DNA of 64,000 nt from Pseudolactococcus insecticola (GCF_011170065.1 NZ_BLLH01000006.1:1-64000), one strand, 5' to 3'. Positions 55,310 through 63,720 are shown, numbered from the stretch's first letter. Notes: a model not told the origin generated them from the letters alone. Numbers and translations are program-made.

Positions 55310-55951
55310 CTATTTAAGATTAGTTTTGGCATAATCTGTCAGATCTTTTCCTGCTTCATTTGCTTTAGTAATCAAGTCAATAATGTCTGGATAAGAATAT
55401 TTACTATCATCTACGCCAGCATCTTTAAGCTTTTTTCTCGCTTCTTTAACAGACGATGTATTCTTTTGATTTTGTGCCGTTGTAGTTGCTGGTGAGTTCA
55501 AGAACTCACTGACTTCTTTTTGCTTAGCTTCAGCTTTAACTTGAGTTGCTTGTGCTTTTTTACTTTCCTTTTGTGTGATACTCTGATTGATGTTATGCGC
55601 CATTTGCTCTTTAGTTGAGCTAGTGAATGTAGTTGTATCTGCCACATCAGACGATACGCTAGACTTGTCAGCTTCTTTTACCTCTTTGCTTTTTGCCGTG
55701 CCGCTTTTTTCCTGACTATCTTCAGAAACTTTTTTAGAAGTTTCTTTTTCCGCTTCTAATTTAATAGTTCTGCCAGAAGAATCACTGGATGTAACTTTTG
55801 ACACCTTATCAGCTTCGAGATGAGTAGGCTCTCTACTGTGAATAACAGTAACAATTACTATACTTGACAACAATACTAAATAGGCGCCACCAATGATCAT
55901 TTTGCTTTTAATTCGCTTTCGCTTATGACTTTTATTTTGTTTACTTGACAC
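55310..55951 (-). CDS. Single-pass membrane protein with Lys/Ser/Glu-rich exterior
   Basis: 213 residues. A very basic N-terminus (KQNKSHKRKRIKSK) is followed by one helix (about residues 18-38), then a long low-complexity region and a C-terminal helical segment (VKEARKKLKDAGVDDS...). Topology predicts an extracellular tail. Function unknown. Confidence 0.65.
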   Translation of the reverse strand: MSSKQNKSHKRKRIKSKMIIGGAYLVLLSSIVIVTVIHSREPTHLEADKVSKVTSSDSSGRTIKLEAEKETSKKVSEDSQEKSGTAKSKEVKEADKSSVSSDVADTTTFTSSTKEQMAHNINQSITQKESKKAQATQVKAEAKQKEVSEFLNSPATTTAQNQKNTSSVKEARKKLKDAGVDDSKYSYPDIIDLITKANEAGKDLTDYAKTNLK

Positions 55952-55975
55952 ACTTTAAACCTCTTTTTCTATTCT

Positions 55976-56218
55976 CTATCCCCCGACTACAATACCATAC
56001 TTTTCAATCATACCTTCTCCAAAGCCATATGTCGCTACCGCACGACCTTGAAAAATCGACTCAATTGATACAATCGTAATCTCAACATCTGCTTTACTGA
56101 GCTTCATTCCTTTAAATCTGTAAGTTTGATAATCTTGAAATCTAATCAATATTTTTTTCATATCGTTATAAAGCTTGCGGAGTTGTTCTCCGTTACCATC
56201 TAATCTTACTGTATTCAT
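55976..56218 (-). CDS. Small tandem paralogue 3
   Basis: 80 residues. It shares with the next two upstream genes the pattern L-x-x-LYND, a (Y/V)xFKGxKL motif, an acidic helix with DVE, and a final Y or KYGIxV. It is shorter at the C-terminus, ending KYGIVVGG. Its start overlaps paralogue 2 by 4 bases. Confidence 0.6.
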   Translation of the reverse strand: MNTVRLDGNGEQLRKLYNDMKKILIRFQDYQTYRFKGMKLSKADVEITIVSIESIFQGRAVATYGFGEGMIEKYGIVVGG

Positions 56219-56493
56219 TTCTTGTTTCTCTCCTCATAGTATTCTTTTGTTAATTCATGAACCTCAATGCCGTACTTATTGATTAAAGCTTCTGGAAACA
56301 CAGTCCGTGCCATATAGCTGCCTTTAAGAAGATGTGGGATTCTATCAATAAGTTCTTCCACTTCTTCTCTACGCAATTTTATGCCTTTGAAAATGCAAAC
56401 TTGTTTTCCGTAATTTCGATGATCACATTCTATCAAATCATTATAAAGCCTTTGGAGTGCATTCTCGTTTCCAAGTCCATCGACTATTTCCAT
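56215..56493 (-). CDS. Small tandem paralogue 2
   Basis: 92 residues; motifs LQRLYNDLIE, CIFKGIKLRREEVEELID and LINKYGIEV. It overlaps both neighbours by 4-10 bases, which suggests coupled translation. No known family; cytosolic. Confidence 0.6.
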   Translation of the reverse strand: MEIVDGLGNENALQRLYNDLIECDHRNYGKQVCIFKGIKLRREEVEELIDRIPHLLKGSYMARTVFPEALINKYGIEVHELTKEYYEERNKK

Positions 56494-56768
56494 TTTTCGT
56501 CTACCTCTTTCTGAAATTCTTTCGTATATTCACGAATTACAATGCCATATTGATCACATATGTACACTGGTATTGACGGTGACAATACATATTTAGCGCT
56601 AAGAAGATGTGAAATTTCATCAATAAGTTCTTCCACAGTCGTTCTACGAACTAACCAGTTTCTAAAAACACGATATTCATTATCATGATACGAATTGACA
56701 GATTCTACCAAATCGTTATGAAGCCTTTTGAGTGCTTCTTTGTTTTCGGCGCTGTCTATTACTTGCAT
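56484..56768 (-). CDS. Small tandem paralogue 1
   Basis: 94 residues; motifs LKRLHNDLVE, RVFRNWLVRRTTVEELID and ICDQYGIVI. It is the first of the three related genes and lies 44 bases after an unknown helical gene. No known family; the triplication suggests dosage or diversification under selection. Confidence 0.6.
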   Translation of the reverse strand: MQVIDSAENKEALKRLHNDLVESVNSYHDNEYRVFRNWLVRRTTVEELIDEISHLLSAKYVLSPSIPVYICDQYGIVIREYTKEFQKEVDEKWK

Positions 56769-56812
56769 ATTTCTACTCCTTTAATTTACCCATTGTCTAG
56801 TTAGTCCAAAAA

Positions 56813-57139
56813 TTATGCTTCTGGTGTTTCTTTGTAAGCTTCTGCCGCAAGCGCTTCAAGCACTGCTTGTGCGTCTGCCACATTTTTCTTGATAAAATTG
56901 AAATAAGAACTTGCTTTTACAAGATTACTAATCAACGAATTAACCGATTTTGACGCTTCTTCAAGAAGTGCCTTATCAACGCCAGCATTTTCAAATTGTA
57001 GTAATTCTTTGCCTTTGCCCTTGAGCTGACCTGCAGCTACTGTGTAATCATTAGTACCTGTGGCGATTGATGATGTTGTATCTACCAACAATTGCAATTC
57101 ATTGACTTTTTGTGCTAATACTTCTTTTTCTGGATTCAT
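56813..57139 (-). CDS. Unknown helical ICE protein
   Basis: 108 residues, predicted almost wholly helical (VLAQKVNELQLLVDTTSS; VDKALLEEASKSVNSLI), no membrane segment. Good AGGAAAAC ribosome-binding site. Function unknown. Confidence 0.6.
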   Translation of the reverse strand: MNPEKEVLAQKVNELQLLVDTTSSIATGTNDYTVAAGQLKGKGKELLQFENAGVDKALLEEASKSVNSLISNLVKASSYFNFIKKNVADAQAVLEALAAEAYKETPEA

Positions 57140-57212
57140 TTTTGTTTTCCTGTTTTCTTTCTATTTTTAAGTGAGAAAGACTAACTAAACACCCCATACC
57201 CTTAACTTTTCG

Positions 57213-57365
57213 TTATGCTTCTAACATATCCAAAACATCTCTATATGCGTCAAGCAAACCGCTTAGATATTCAAAATCATAGGCGCTATCGTCCATTACT
57301 TCTAATTTATTGATTGACGCTGCAATTTCAGCGATTTTTTGTTTGATTGTTTCTTTAAATTCCAC
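57213..57365 (-). CDS. Small helical protein
   Basis: 50 residues from GTG at 57365 (GGAGAAGTTA upstream); a coiled-coil-like FKETIKQKIAEIAASINKLE then an acidic helix. It lies between the acidic paralogue genes and the previous helical protein. Function unknown. Confidence 0.5.
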   Translation of the reverse strand: MEFKETIKQKIAEIAASINKLEVMDDSAYDFEYLSGLLDAYRDVLDMLEA

Positions 57366-57391
57366 TAACTTCTCCCTGAAAATAAATTAAA

Positions 57392-57889
57392 TTAAAAAAA
57401 GCTTAGGTCTCTTGCTCGTTCCAAAAGTTCTTCTTTGTATTCGGTTTCTGAATATGTCACAAAATTACCTTGATCATCAAACCCAATATATGGATCGTTC
57501 CAGCTTTTGATATTGCCTGATGCTACCTTTGTGGCTACATCCATAGCTGTCAGTCCCATGTCTTCAAAAAACTCGGTACTGAACTCGTAAATATCAGCAT
57601 CCACGTCAAAATATTCAACTCTATAAATCTCTGCTAGATTATACATCAAATTTCCAACAAGATATTCTCCACGCCACAAACCAGATTCGTTGTCTATATC
57701 AAAAACACCAAGTTCTAGTTCTTCATGTTCGTTTGGATTATATTTTCCAAGATACTCTTCCATAACTTCGGAATATTTTTTTCTTGCAAGCTCTTCAGCT
57801 GTAAACCATCGCCCCTGCGAAAAATCAGAATGATAGAGGTCGATATAAAACTTATCATCCATGATCATTTCATACACGTTTACTTTCAC
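57392..57889 (-). CDS. Acidic ArdA-like protein, copy 2
   Basis: 165 residues with about 37 acidic and 14 basic residues. Motifs: VYEMIMDD, GRWFTAEEL, EELELGVFDID, NIKSWNDPYIGFDDQGNF. ArdA of Tn916 is 166 residues and its gene is in the same place (after the relaxase). Length, acidity and position support an antirestriction DNA mimic, although the classical YIDYxAYGRDL motif is missing. It is paired with a paralogue 26 bases upstream. Confidence 0.55.
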   Translation of the reverse strand: MKVNVYEMIMDDKFYIDLYHSDFSQGRWFTAEELARKKYSEVMEEYLGKYNPNEHEELELGVFDIDNESGLWRGEYLVGNLMYNLAEIYRVEYFDVDADIYEFSTEFFEDMGLTAMDVATKVASGNIKSWNDPYIGFDDQGNFVTYSETEYKEELLERARDLSFF

Positions 57890-57915
57890 TTCATTCTTCT
57901 CCTTTTTGCCCCAAA

Positions 57916-58413
57916 TTAAAAAAGACCTAAGTCTTTTACTCGCTCCAAAGCTTCAGCTTCATATTCTGACTGAGTGTACGACTCAAAGTTACCAGCGCCT
58001 GTAAATCCAATATATTCATCGCCCCAACTCTTGATGTTTCCAAAAAATACCATCTGGGCGACTTCATACGCTGAAAATCCCATTTCATCGAAAAAATCTT
58101 GCGTAAATTCAAAAATTTCTAAATCAACATCATAATATTCAGTCGTGAAAATTTCTACTAGCTTATCAATCAATTCTGAAACATCATATTCTCCACGCCA
58201 CAAACCAGATTCGTTATCTACATCAAAGACACCAAGTTCTAGTTCTTCGTATTCATCTGGATTATATTTTTCAAGATATTCTTCTTCGATTTCATACCAA
58301 TCCTTGCTAGCAAGTTCTTCAACCGTGAACCATCGCCCTACCGCAAAGTTGTTTGGATAACTTCCGATAAAAAATTTATCATCCTTGATCATTTCATACA
58401 CATTTACATTCAT
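57916..58413 (-). CDS. Acidic ArdA-like protein, copy 1
   Basis: 165 residues with about 41 acidic and 10 basic residues. It shares VYEMIKDD, GRWFTVEEL, ELELGVFDVDNESGLWRGEY and NIKSWGDEYIGF with copy 2; the proteins are clear paralogues of equal length. Family by sequence alone is uncertain; DNA mimicry is inferred from charge and context. Confidence 0.55.
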   Translation of the reverse strand: MNVNVYEMIKDDKFFIGSYPNNFAVGRWFTVEELASKDWYEIEEEYLEKYNPDEYEELELGVFDVDNESGLWRGEYDVSELIDKLVEIFTTEYYDVDLEIFEFTQDFFDEMGFSAYEVAQMVFFGNIKSWGDEYIGFTGAGNFESYTQSEYEAEALERVKDLGLF

Positions 58414-58437
58414 TTTGCTCCACTCTATCCTCTATTT

Positions 58438-58752
58438 TTAAATTTGCTTTTCGGATTCTTCAATTAACCAATTTATAAATCTTAGTCTATCTGTTTCATC
58501 TTTTATAATAAAAAAGTATTCCATTTCGTACTCGTGGCGTTCGTAAAACTCTGGCACATATCGATGCTCACACAGTGTATCAATTCGTCTGCGCACTTCA
58601 AGACCTGCATCACTTAGATAAAAGTCAATTCGTTTTTGGCGCTCCGCCATGCCTTTTTTACGTAATGTTTTTTGATGTTCCTTGATAGCTTCCTCAAAGT
58701 TTTTTCTTTCTCTGATTGCTTCCCAATCAACGGGTTCGTTAATTTCCTGCAT
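58438..58752 (-). CDS. Unknown protein overlapping the relaxase gene
   Basis: About 104 residues from the ATG at 58752; another ATG lies 18 bases upstream. Basic and helical (NFEEAIKEHQKTLRKKGMAERQKR). It overlaps the end of mobT by 14 bases, so it is translationally coupled. It might be an accessory of the relaxosome, inferred from position only. Confidence 0.55.
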   Translation of the reverse strand: MQEINEPVDWEAIRERKNFEEAIKEHQKTLRKKGMAERQKRIDFYLSDAGLEVRRRIDTLCEHRYVPEFYERHEYEMEYFFIIKDETDRLRFINWLIEESEKQI

Positions 58753-60025
58753 AATCAAACGTTGCCCCATAACCAGTTGCTTCGAGCAGCTCTCTACCGT
58801 TTTTAGTCCGAACAGCTACATGAATAAAATCTTGTTGATCCTTGATTTGTTTTGACAATTCAATTTCTTGCATATCTTCATCAGTCAGTTCGTATTCGTC
58901 AATCTTTCTTTCAAGCCAATTATCACCTTTAAGCTCATCTTTTTCTTTTTGAATCCTGATCGTCCTAATTACTTGACGTTCTAGCCAAATTTTTGTTCGT
59001 TCTTCCGAGACATCTTTTGGCTGCGTCAAAAATTTGTATTTACGAAAACTTCCAAAAAGTCGCAACCATTCCAAATTGTAATCACCATCTTCGTCATGAA
59101 CAGTAAACAAGCTTCCCATTACATCAATTGCAAGCTGCGTTACATCTGAATCACGATCTACGAAAGCGACAATAAACTGATTAGCTTTGTCATCAGACAA
59201 GCGCAACTCGTACCGATTTTTTAATCGTGTTTTTTCATGAATTTCATCAAGGCTGCCTTTTGTTTTTAGCTGCTGCTCTTTGTCTTTTTCGTAAGCACAT
59301 AAATAGCAAGGAGACTCCCTCGCACCAATATAGACAGCCATGCCCTTAGAAACAATTTCACCACGATCCTTGTGAAAGCCTTCGTGAATTTCAAACGTTC
59401 TAGTTTTTGTCTGAATCAGATTGTTTTTTAGCTTCATACGCAGCGTTTCTAAATTGTAGTTATATTTTTCATTGTACAATTCGTCAAGCGCTATATCTAT
59501 TCGAGTAACTTTAAAAAAATTATCAAAAATATCTTCGCCACTACCTGTAACGTGTGCTTGTGCATAAATCATTGCATCAATAAAAAAATCTTTCCACGTT
59601 CGTCCTTGTTCAAGTAGAATCGACTCAAATTCACGGCAGCCTTGACCAGATATTTCAAACATCGTCCCCATATCAATATCATCTTTGTGATAAAAGATTT
59701 TCATGTGTCCGTATTGTTGTCTAAGCGGATAATTGTACCCGCCTTTTTCTTCTTCGTGAAATTTATTCATGTCAATCTTCAAGACTTTTTCAATCACATC
59801 GTAATAGCGCAGTGTTTTAAAACGCAATCGTAACCAGTCAACACATGACACAACGTCTGACGTTCTGACACTTTCAAACACATTTTTTATCTTATGTTCG
59901 TCTTGCTCGCTCAAGTTTGATCTACCAGATTCGATTTTGGCTACGTACTGTTTTGTCTTGCCGATAGCTGTTGCTATATCCTTTTGCGTAAGATTCATGT
60001 TCTCACGATAAGTTATTAAATCCAC
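58739..60025 (-). CDS. mobT: MobT-family relaxase (Rep_trans)
   Basis: 428 residues. An N-terminal XRE helix-turn-helix (LTQKDIATAIGKTKQYVAKIESGRS) is followed by a Rep_trans nicking domain with VTRIDIALDELY and YELRLSDDKANQFI. This is Tn916 Orf20/ICEBs1 NicK type: it nicks oriT, stays bound to the 5' end and primes rolling-circle transfer and replication. The start is GTG with AAGGGA upstream. The oriT lies directly upstream. Confidence 0.9.
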   Translation of the reverse strand: MDLITYRENMNLTQKDIATAIGKTKQYVAKIESGRSNLSEQDEHKIKNVFESVRTSDVVSCVDWLRLRFKTLRYYDVIEKVLKIDMNKFHEEEKGGYNYPLRQQYGHMKIFYHKDDIDMGTMFEISGQGCREFESILLEQGRTWKDFFIDAMIYAQAHVTGSGEDIFDNFFKVTRIDIALDELYNEKYNYNLETLRMKLKNNLIQTKTRTFEIHEGFHKDRGEIVSKGMAVYIGARESPCYLCAYEKDKEQQLKTKGSLDEIHEKTRLKNRYELRLSDDKANQFIVAFVDRDSDVTQLAIDVMGSLFTVHDEDGDYNLEWLRLFGSFRKYKFLTQPKDVSEERTKIWLERQVIRTIRIQKEKDELKGDNWLERKIDEYELTDEDMQEIELSKQIKDQQDFIHVAVRTKNGRELLEATGYGATFDYAGN

Positions 60026-60060
60026 GTTTTTCCCTTCATTTTAAGCCTATTTTTGTTCGA

Positions 60061-60131
60061 GCCTTGCTATCACTGGCTTTATCACTTGGTTGACTTTTTC
60101 GACATGCTGTCAAGCCTTGCTATCACTGACT
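60061..60131. repeat. 18-bp direct repeats next to oriT
   Basis: GCCTTGCTATCACTGGCT (60061-60078) and GCCTTGCTATCACTGACT (60114-60131), one mismatch, 53 bases apart. Plausible relaxase or accessory protein binding sites. Confidence 0.65.
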
Positions 60132-60151
60132 ATTTTTGACAGGTTGACCCC

Positions 60152-60181
60152 CTATACCCCCTATTAGTAGAGGGGGTATAG
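60152..60181. other. Predicted oriT nic hairpin
   Basis: CTATACCCCCT and its perfect complement AGGGGGTATAG (11 bp) flank an 8-base loop. On the minus strand the loop reads CTACTAAT, close to the GC-rich hairpin with CTAACA-type loop at the ICEBs1/Tn916 oriT. It lies just upstream of mobT. Nicking in or near this loop is inferred. Confidence 0.7.
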
Positions 60182-60214
60182 AGAATTTTCGGCAGTCTCC
60201 AAGCGCAAGCGCTT

Positions 60215-60445
60215 ATTAGTCTAACGGCTTTCTTGGCTCTTTGCGCTTGACGGTCGGGCACTCTCCGGTTCTTAACGGCAACGAGACGCACGCTCTCCGA
60301 TTCTTAACGGCAGTCGGGGCTATTCGCCGCTGGGGCGGCTCATCGACGCCCCTCATTGCCTAAATCGTATCGCTAACACGTCTCTTATGCCTAAACCGTA
60401 TCGCTTCCGCCCTACGCAAAGACCCAAGAAAGCCGAAAGACTAAT
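60215..60445. repeat. Segment bounded by 30-base inverted repeats, with internal repeats and hairpins
   Basis: 60215-60244 and 60416-60445 are inverted copies matching at 27 of 30 positions (core CGGCTTTCTTGG). Inside are direct repeats CTCTCCGRTTCTTAACGGCA (near 60262 and 60292) and GCCTAAAYCGTATCGCT (near 60359 and 60389). There is also a nested hairpin GGGGC-GCCGC-GCGGC-GCCCC (60316-60352). It is clearly more GC-rich than the surroundings. It may be a single-strand origin or an inserted mini-element; the right arm includes the end of tcpA. Confidence 0.7.
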
Positions 60446-62072
60446 CTTCGACTACCGAAAATTTTTCCCCGACTTCATTAACAACAGCTTCTTGCCAAGT
60501 AGATTTTGTCTGATTCTTGAAAGCAACTATACGTTCAAATAGGGATAAATCACCGTCATTTAGCTCTTTTGATAACTCAAATTCTCTATCAACCAATAAC
60601 TTCGTAATTTCCCCAAGCGTCCGTGGATGGATTCCAAGTTTTTCCGCAAACTCTTGTTTCGTATATGAAACAACTACATCTTCTTCTGTTTCAAGTTCAA
60701 GTCTCGGCATTGCTTCATACGCATCCCAAAAAGTAAAATCTTTCGCAGGTGGCATCTGAGGAGATAAAAATTGACGTGGTGATTCACCGTTGACCCCGTA
60801 ATATCCCATACCAAACACACGTCTGCCATCAATTTCTTTGATATACTTGAAATTCTTGTTTGAGTTTGGAAAAAGAATATCATAAGATGTATTAGACAAT
60901 CGTCCAACGGTGACACGTGTCATGATATTGTCACGTATTGTTGTCGGAATATCATCTGACTTGATATTTTGTGTCGCAATAATCATGAAAATACCCGCTT
61001 GACGACCTTTTAGAATAATCTGTTTAATTGCCGACATGACTTCCATAGAGCTAATAGGCGCACGCTCTTCTGCAGAACGTCCCATTTTAAATCCTAATTC
61101 ATCTTCAACAGCTGACATGAAAGATGGAAACTCATCAACCATAATAAAATAAGGTTTTAAGCCGTACGTATGAAAGGCTTCCATTTGCTTTTCTTTTTTT
61201 GCCTTCGATAACTTGCGCATCTGACCATAACGTTGATCCATGAAACTTTTAACATCAATCAAACGTTGTCCCATTTCAAGCGTTTCTGAAAAGATTCTAT
61301 CTTTTAACACAGGTATCTCGTTCAAAGGTACGAAATCACTTTGTTTTGGATCTAAAATATCTACTACGCTATATTTCAATAAACCAATCAACATTGAACG
61401 CATCAGAACTGTTTTACCACCACCAGTACCACCAGCAATCATTAGATGCGGATTGCCAATATAGTCCCATACAACGTCCTTCATGAGCTGTAAGCCTCCC
61501 TTAGGTGTACCTGCAATTTCACTACTCTTCAAGACGTTATCAAGTAAACCACTCATGAATTTGTAGTTAATATAACCTGTTTCATCAATCATGTCGATCA
61601 TATCCAGCGAAAAAGTAATCTCTAAATCACCCGATATTTTGAGCAGCTTTTGTTGATGCTTGTTACCCTTCAGACCAAAAGTGACGATATAAGCACGATC
61701 TTTATAGCTGAAAAACGTCTCTACATACTTTAATTTACGTTTTGCATCTTTATTTTTCGATTTTTTCTCTGTCACATAACCATTTTCTTCCAAAAAAAAT
61801 CGCAACATTCTGCGATACTTTAATACTCTGAAAAAGCTAAACTTTTGAAGCTGACGATAAACTGCTACTACGCCAAAGGCATAAATCAGACCTGTTACAA
61901 CGCACAAAATCCAAGTTGCAGGTGTCGTATATGCTTTTGTGAACCAAAAAAATACAAACCAGAAACCCAAAAAAGGCAAGGACAATATAATCACTTCCAA
62001 CGGTAGCGTCATTTTGTCCTTATTGCCTATTTTGAAACCACGGAATCCAAAAAAACTTTTTAGAAATCCCAT
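60441..62072 (-). CDS. tcpA: FtsK/TcpA-type coupling protein
   Basis: 543 residues: two N-terminal transmembrane helices (about residues 26-46 and 52-72), then an FtsK/HerA motor with Walker A AGGTGGGKTVLM (about residue 215) and Walker B YFIMVDEFPSF. A C-terminal winged-helix-like region (FAEKLGIHPRTLGEI) follows. It links the relaxase-DNA complex to the channel, corresponding to Orf21/ConQ. The last codons form one arm of the inverted repeat at 60416-60445. Confidence 0.92.
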   Translation of the reverse strand: MGFLKSFFGFRGFKIGNKDKMTLPLEVIILSLPFLGFWFVFFWFTKAYTTPATWILCVVTGLIYAFGVVAVYRQLQKFSFFRVLKYRRMLRFFLEENGYVTEKKSKNKDAKRKLKYVETFFSYKDRAYIVTFGLKGNKHQQKLLKISGDLEITFSLDMIDMIDETGYINYKFMSGLLDNVLKSSEIAGTPKGGLQLMKDVVWDYIGNPHLMIAGGTGGGKTVLMRSMLIGLLKYSVVDILDPKQSDFVPLNEIPVLKDRIFSETLEMGQRLIDVKSFMDQRYGQMRKLSKAKKEKQMEAFHTYGLKPYFIMVDEFPSFMSAVEDELGFKMGRSAEERAPISSMEVMSAIKQIILKGRQAGIFMIIATQNIKSDDIPTTIRDNIMTRVTVGRLSNTSYDILFPNSNKNFKYIKEIDGRRVFGMGYYGVNGESPRQFLSPQMPPAKDFTFWDAYEAMPRLELETEEDVVVSYTKQEFAEKLGIHPRTLGEITKLLVDREFELSKELNDGDLSLFERIVAFKNQTKSTWQEAVVNEVGEKFSVVED

Positions 62073-62083
62073 TGTTTACCTAC

Positions 62084-62587
62084 TTATTTTTTATTTTCTG
62101 TTTGTTGTGCTACTTGTTCTTTTGGTTTTGCCGCTTCTTGTTTAGGTGCTTGACCTACTTTTTCAACCGCTTCAGTGCTTGCATAGAATACATATTGTTT
62201 ATTACGACCTGAGCCTGTTGTATTCACCAAGACATTCAATCCTTTAAGCACCACTTCTTCTTCATATCCAAGAGAATCACCATCGAAATCAATTGGCAAT
62301 TTAATATCCATGTACTCGCCACGTTTTTCAGAATAAGCAATCAAAGATTTTGAACCGATCTCGCCTGTGTTGTTTGGTGTCCACGGCACAAAGTTTTGTG
62401 TTCGTGACAAAAGTTGATGTTTTGTTTGTTCATCTTCTGAATGACTCTCACCATTTTCATCAATATACTCGAACACGTATGCAGTTTCTACACGTGTTGC
62501 GTATAGCTTGCCGTATACTTCTTCTTGATCAATTGTAAAACGTGTGTTTTTGCCATCTTTAAAAGTCTCAATACCATATTTAGCCAT
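62084..62587 (-). CDS. DUF961 family protein (Orf22-like)
   Basis: 167 residues with the family fold (FDGDSLGYEEEVVLKGL and a basic, Gln/Lys-rich tail). It shares one base with the preceding DUF961 gene (TAATG). In ICEBs1 and Tn916 these paired genes act early in transfer or replication (HelP is one such protein). Confidence 0.75.
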   Translation of the reverse strand: MAKYGIETFKDGKNTRFTIDQEEVYGKLYATRVETAYVFEYIDENGESHSEDEQTKHQLLSRTQNFVPWTPNNTGEIGSKSLIAYSEKRGEYMDIKLPIDFDGDSLGYEEEVVLKGLNVLVNTTGSGRNKQYVFYASTEAVEKVGQAPKQEAAKPKEQVAQQTENKK

Positions 62588-62925
62588 TATTTAGCCCCCT
62601 TAATTTTCACTGTTTCTGCTTTCAAAGCAAGTTGCAATTTTTCTTCGCCATTTTCTGGATAAGTAAAACCAATAAGTTCTGGATTCACCAATTCCACCTC
62701 AGTACGTCCGATGCGTGCAGCTTTAGCAAAGTCTTGTTTACTTGCAATGTTCAAGTCAGTTGTCATAACGATAAAGTTTGACTGACCATCACCATCTGCT
62801 TTGAAAACAATGTGTGCAGGCAAGGTATCAGATTTTGGTACTGATACGTAGGCTGGAGCTACTTTGACAACTCCGTTTTTGACAAGTTCCTCAAGTTTTA
62901 CAGGAACACTAGTTAATTGTGACAT
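62587..62925 (-). CDS. DUF961 family protein (Orf23/YdcP-like)
   Basis: 112 residues with VFKADGDGQSNFIVMTTD and RTEVELVNPELIGFTY. It is the first gene of the transfer operon after the regulator, with AAAAAGGAGACATAATCAT giving a strong ribosome-binding site. The 5' leader contains a copy of a 15-bp repeat also found at 63839-63853. Confidence 0.78.
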   Translation of the reverse strand: MSQLTSVPVKLEELVKNGVVKVAPAYVSVPKSDTLPAHIVFKADGDGQSNFIVMTTDLNIASKQDFAKAARIGRTEVELVNPELIGFTYPENGEEKLQLALKAETVKIKGAK

Positions 62926-62966
62926 ATGATTATGTCTCCTTTTTCTTTTTATTTTCGCCTTTTAAC

Positions 62967-62981
62967 GACTTGCTTAGGTCA
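62967..62981. promoter_or_regulatory. 15-bp repeat A in the orf23 leader
   Basis: GACTTGCTTAGGTCA, identical to 63839-63853. It is an imperfect palindrome (GACnTnnnnAnGTC), so it could be an operator. On the minus-strand RNA it reads CCTAAGCAAGTC. Confidence 0.5.
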
Positions 62982-62988
62982 TAATCAA

Positions 62989-63444
62989 TTAAATATTGAC
63001 CAATAAAAACTGATCTAGTTTTTCTACAAACGTCTGCCGATTCATTTGTAAATATGTTCTTTCTCTACTGTCCACGCCAAGCGCATCGTATTGTTTGAGC
63101 GTGCTGTGATAAGCAGCTCTTGCATAATTCGGGGCTTGTTGATACATGCCAACCGAAAACACAAAATTATCATAAAGACGTTGTATGTTTTCTGCCAATG
63201 CCTTTTGTTTACGCTCAACATTCTCTTCTACCCGTGTCAAAGTTTCTTGATTAAAACGATTGACTTTCAGATAGATGATTACTTTAGCCTTCATTTTCGG
63301 TGAAAAAAGCCAATAACCTTTCTCAACGTTTTCAATCGTTGTCACACTGATGCCAACTTCTTTAGCAAATTCACTTTGCGACATATGTAGTTTTTTACGA
63401 ATACTTCTTAAGTCCATATCGGATATTATAATAACATCACTCAT
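62989..63444 (-). CDS. XRE-family helix-turn-helix regulator
   Basis: 151 residues from the ATG at 63444 (AAGGAG upstream). The HTH lies at about residues 11-45 (LRSIRKKLHMSQSEFAKEVG; TTIENVEKG). The remainder is helical and may dimerise or sense a signal. It overlaps the preceding small gene frame only through its alternative start. It probably controls ICE transfer genes. Confidence 0.8.
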   Translation of the reverse strand: MSDVIIISDMDLRSIRKKLHMSQSEFAKEVGISVTTIENVEKGYWLFSPKMKAKVIIYLKVNRFNQETLTRVEENVERKQKALAENIQRLYDNFVFSVGMYQQAPNYARAAYHSTLKQYDALGVDSRERTYLQMNRQTFVEKLDQFLLVNI

Positions 63445-63458
63445 AGCACTCCTTTCTT

Positions 63459-63641
63459 TCACTTTTCAAATAGTTCATGAATAACAAAATCAGCAAAGAA
63501 CTCCCATTCCCTGCCGCATTTTTCTTTTTCTCTAAATATTTTTCTAAACGCATAAATAAATTGATTTTCTTTCTTTTCTGGAAAATCTGTGTCATTTAAA
63601 GCATTCCTTGTTTCAAAATTGTTAGTTTTCATTCTTTTCAT
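63459..63641 (-). CDS. Unknown small basic protein
   Basis: 60 residues, Lys/Arg/Glu-rich with an aromatic-rich C-terminus (EWEFFADFVIHELFEK). It lies between the regulator and the tRNA-like RNA terminator. Function unknown. Confidence 0.5.
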   Translation of the reverse strand: MKRMKTNNFETRNALNDTDFPEKKENQFIYAFRKIFREKEKCGREWEFFADFVIHELFEK

Positions 63642-63690
63642 CTCTTTTCTCTATATCTGCTAATTACTTCCTCCACATAAAATTTATACA

Positions 63691-63720
63691 AAAAAAGGCA
63701 CCATCTTTGCGACAATGCCT
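63691..63720 (-). terminator. Terminator after the tRNA-like RNA
   Basis: AGGCA and TGCCT stem (extendable by G-T pairs to 8 bp), followed by a run of T on the minus strand, starting six bases after the tRNA-like fold ends. Confidence 0.7.

Noticed and set aside
60262-60311. Short GC-rich repeats near oriT as an rRNA or tRNA fragment
   Set aside because: No tRNA arms or rRNA signature could be formed; better explained as part of the origin region.
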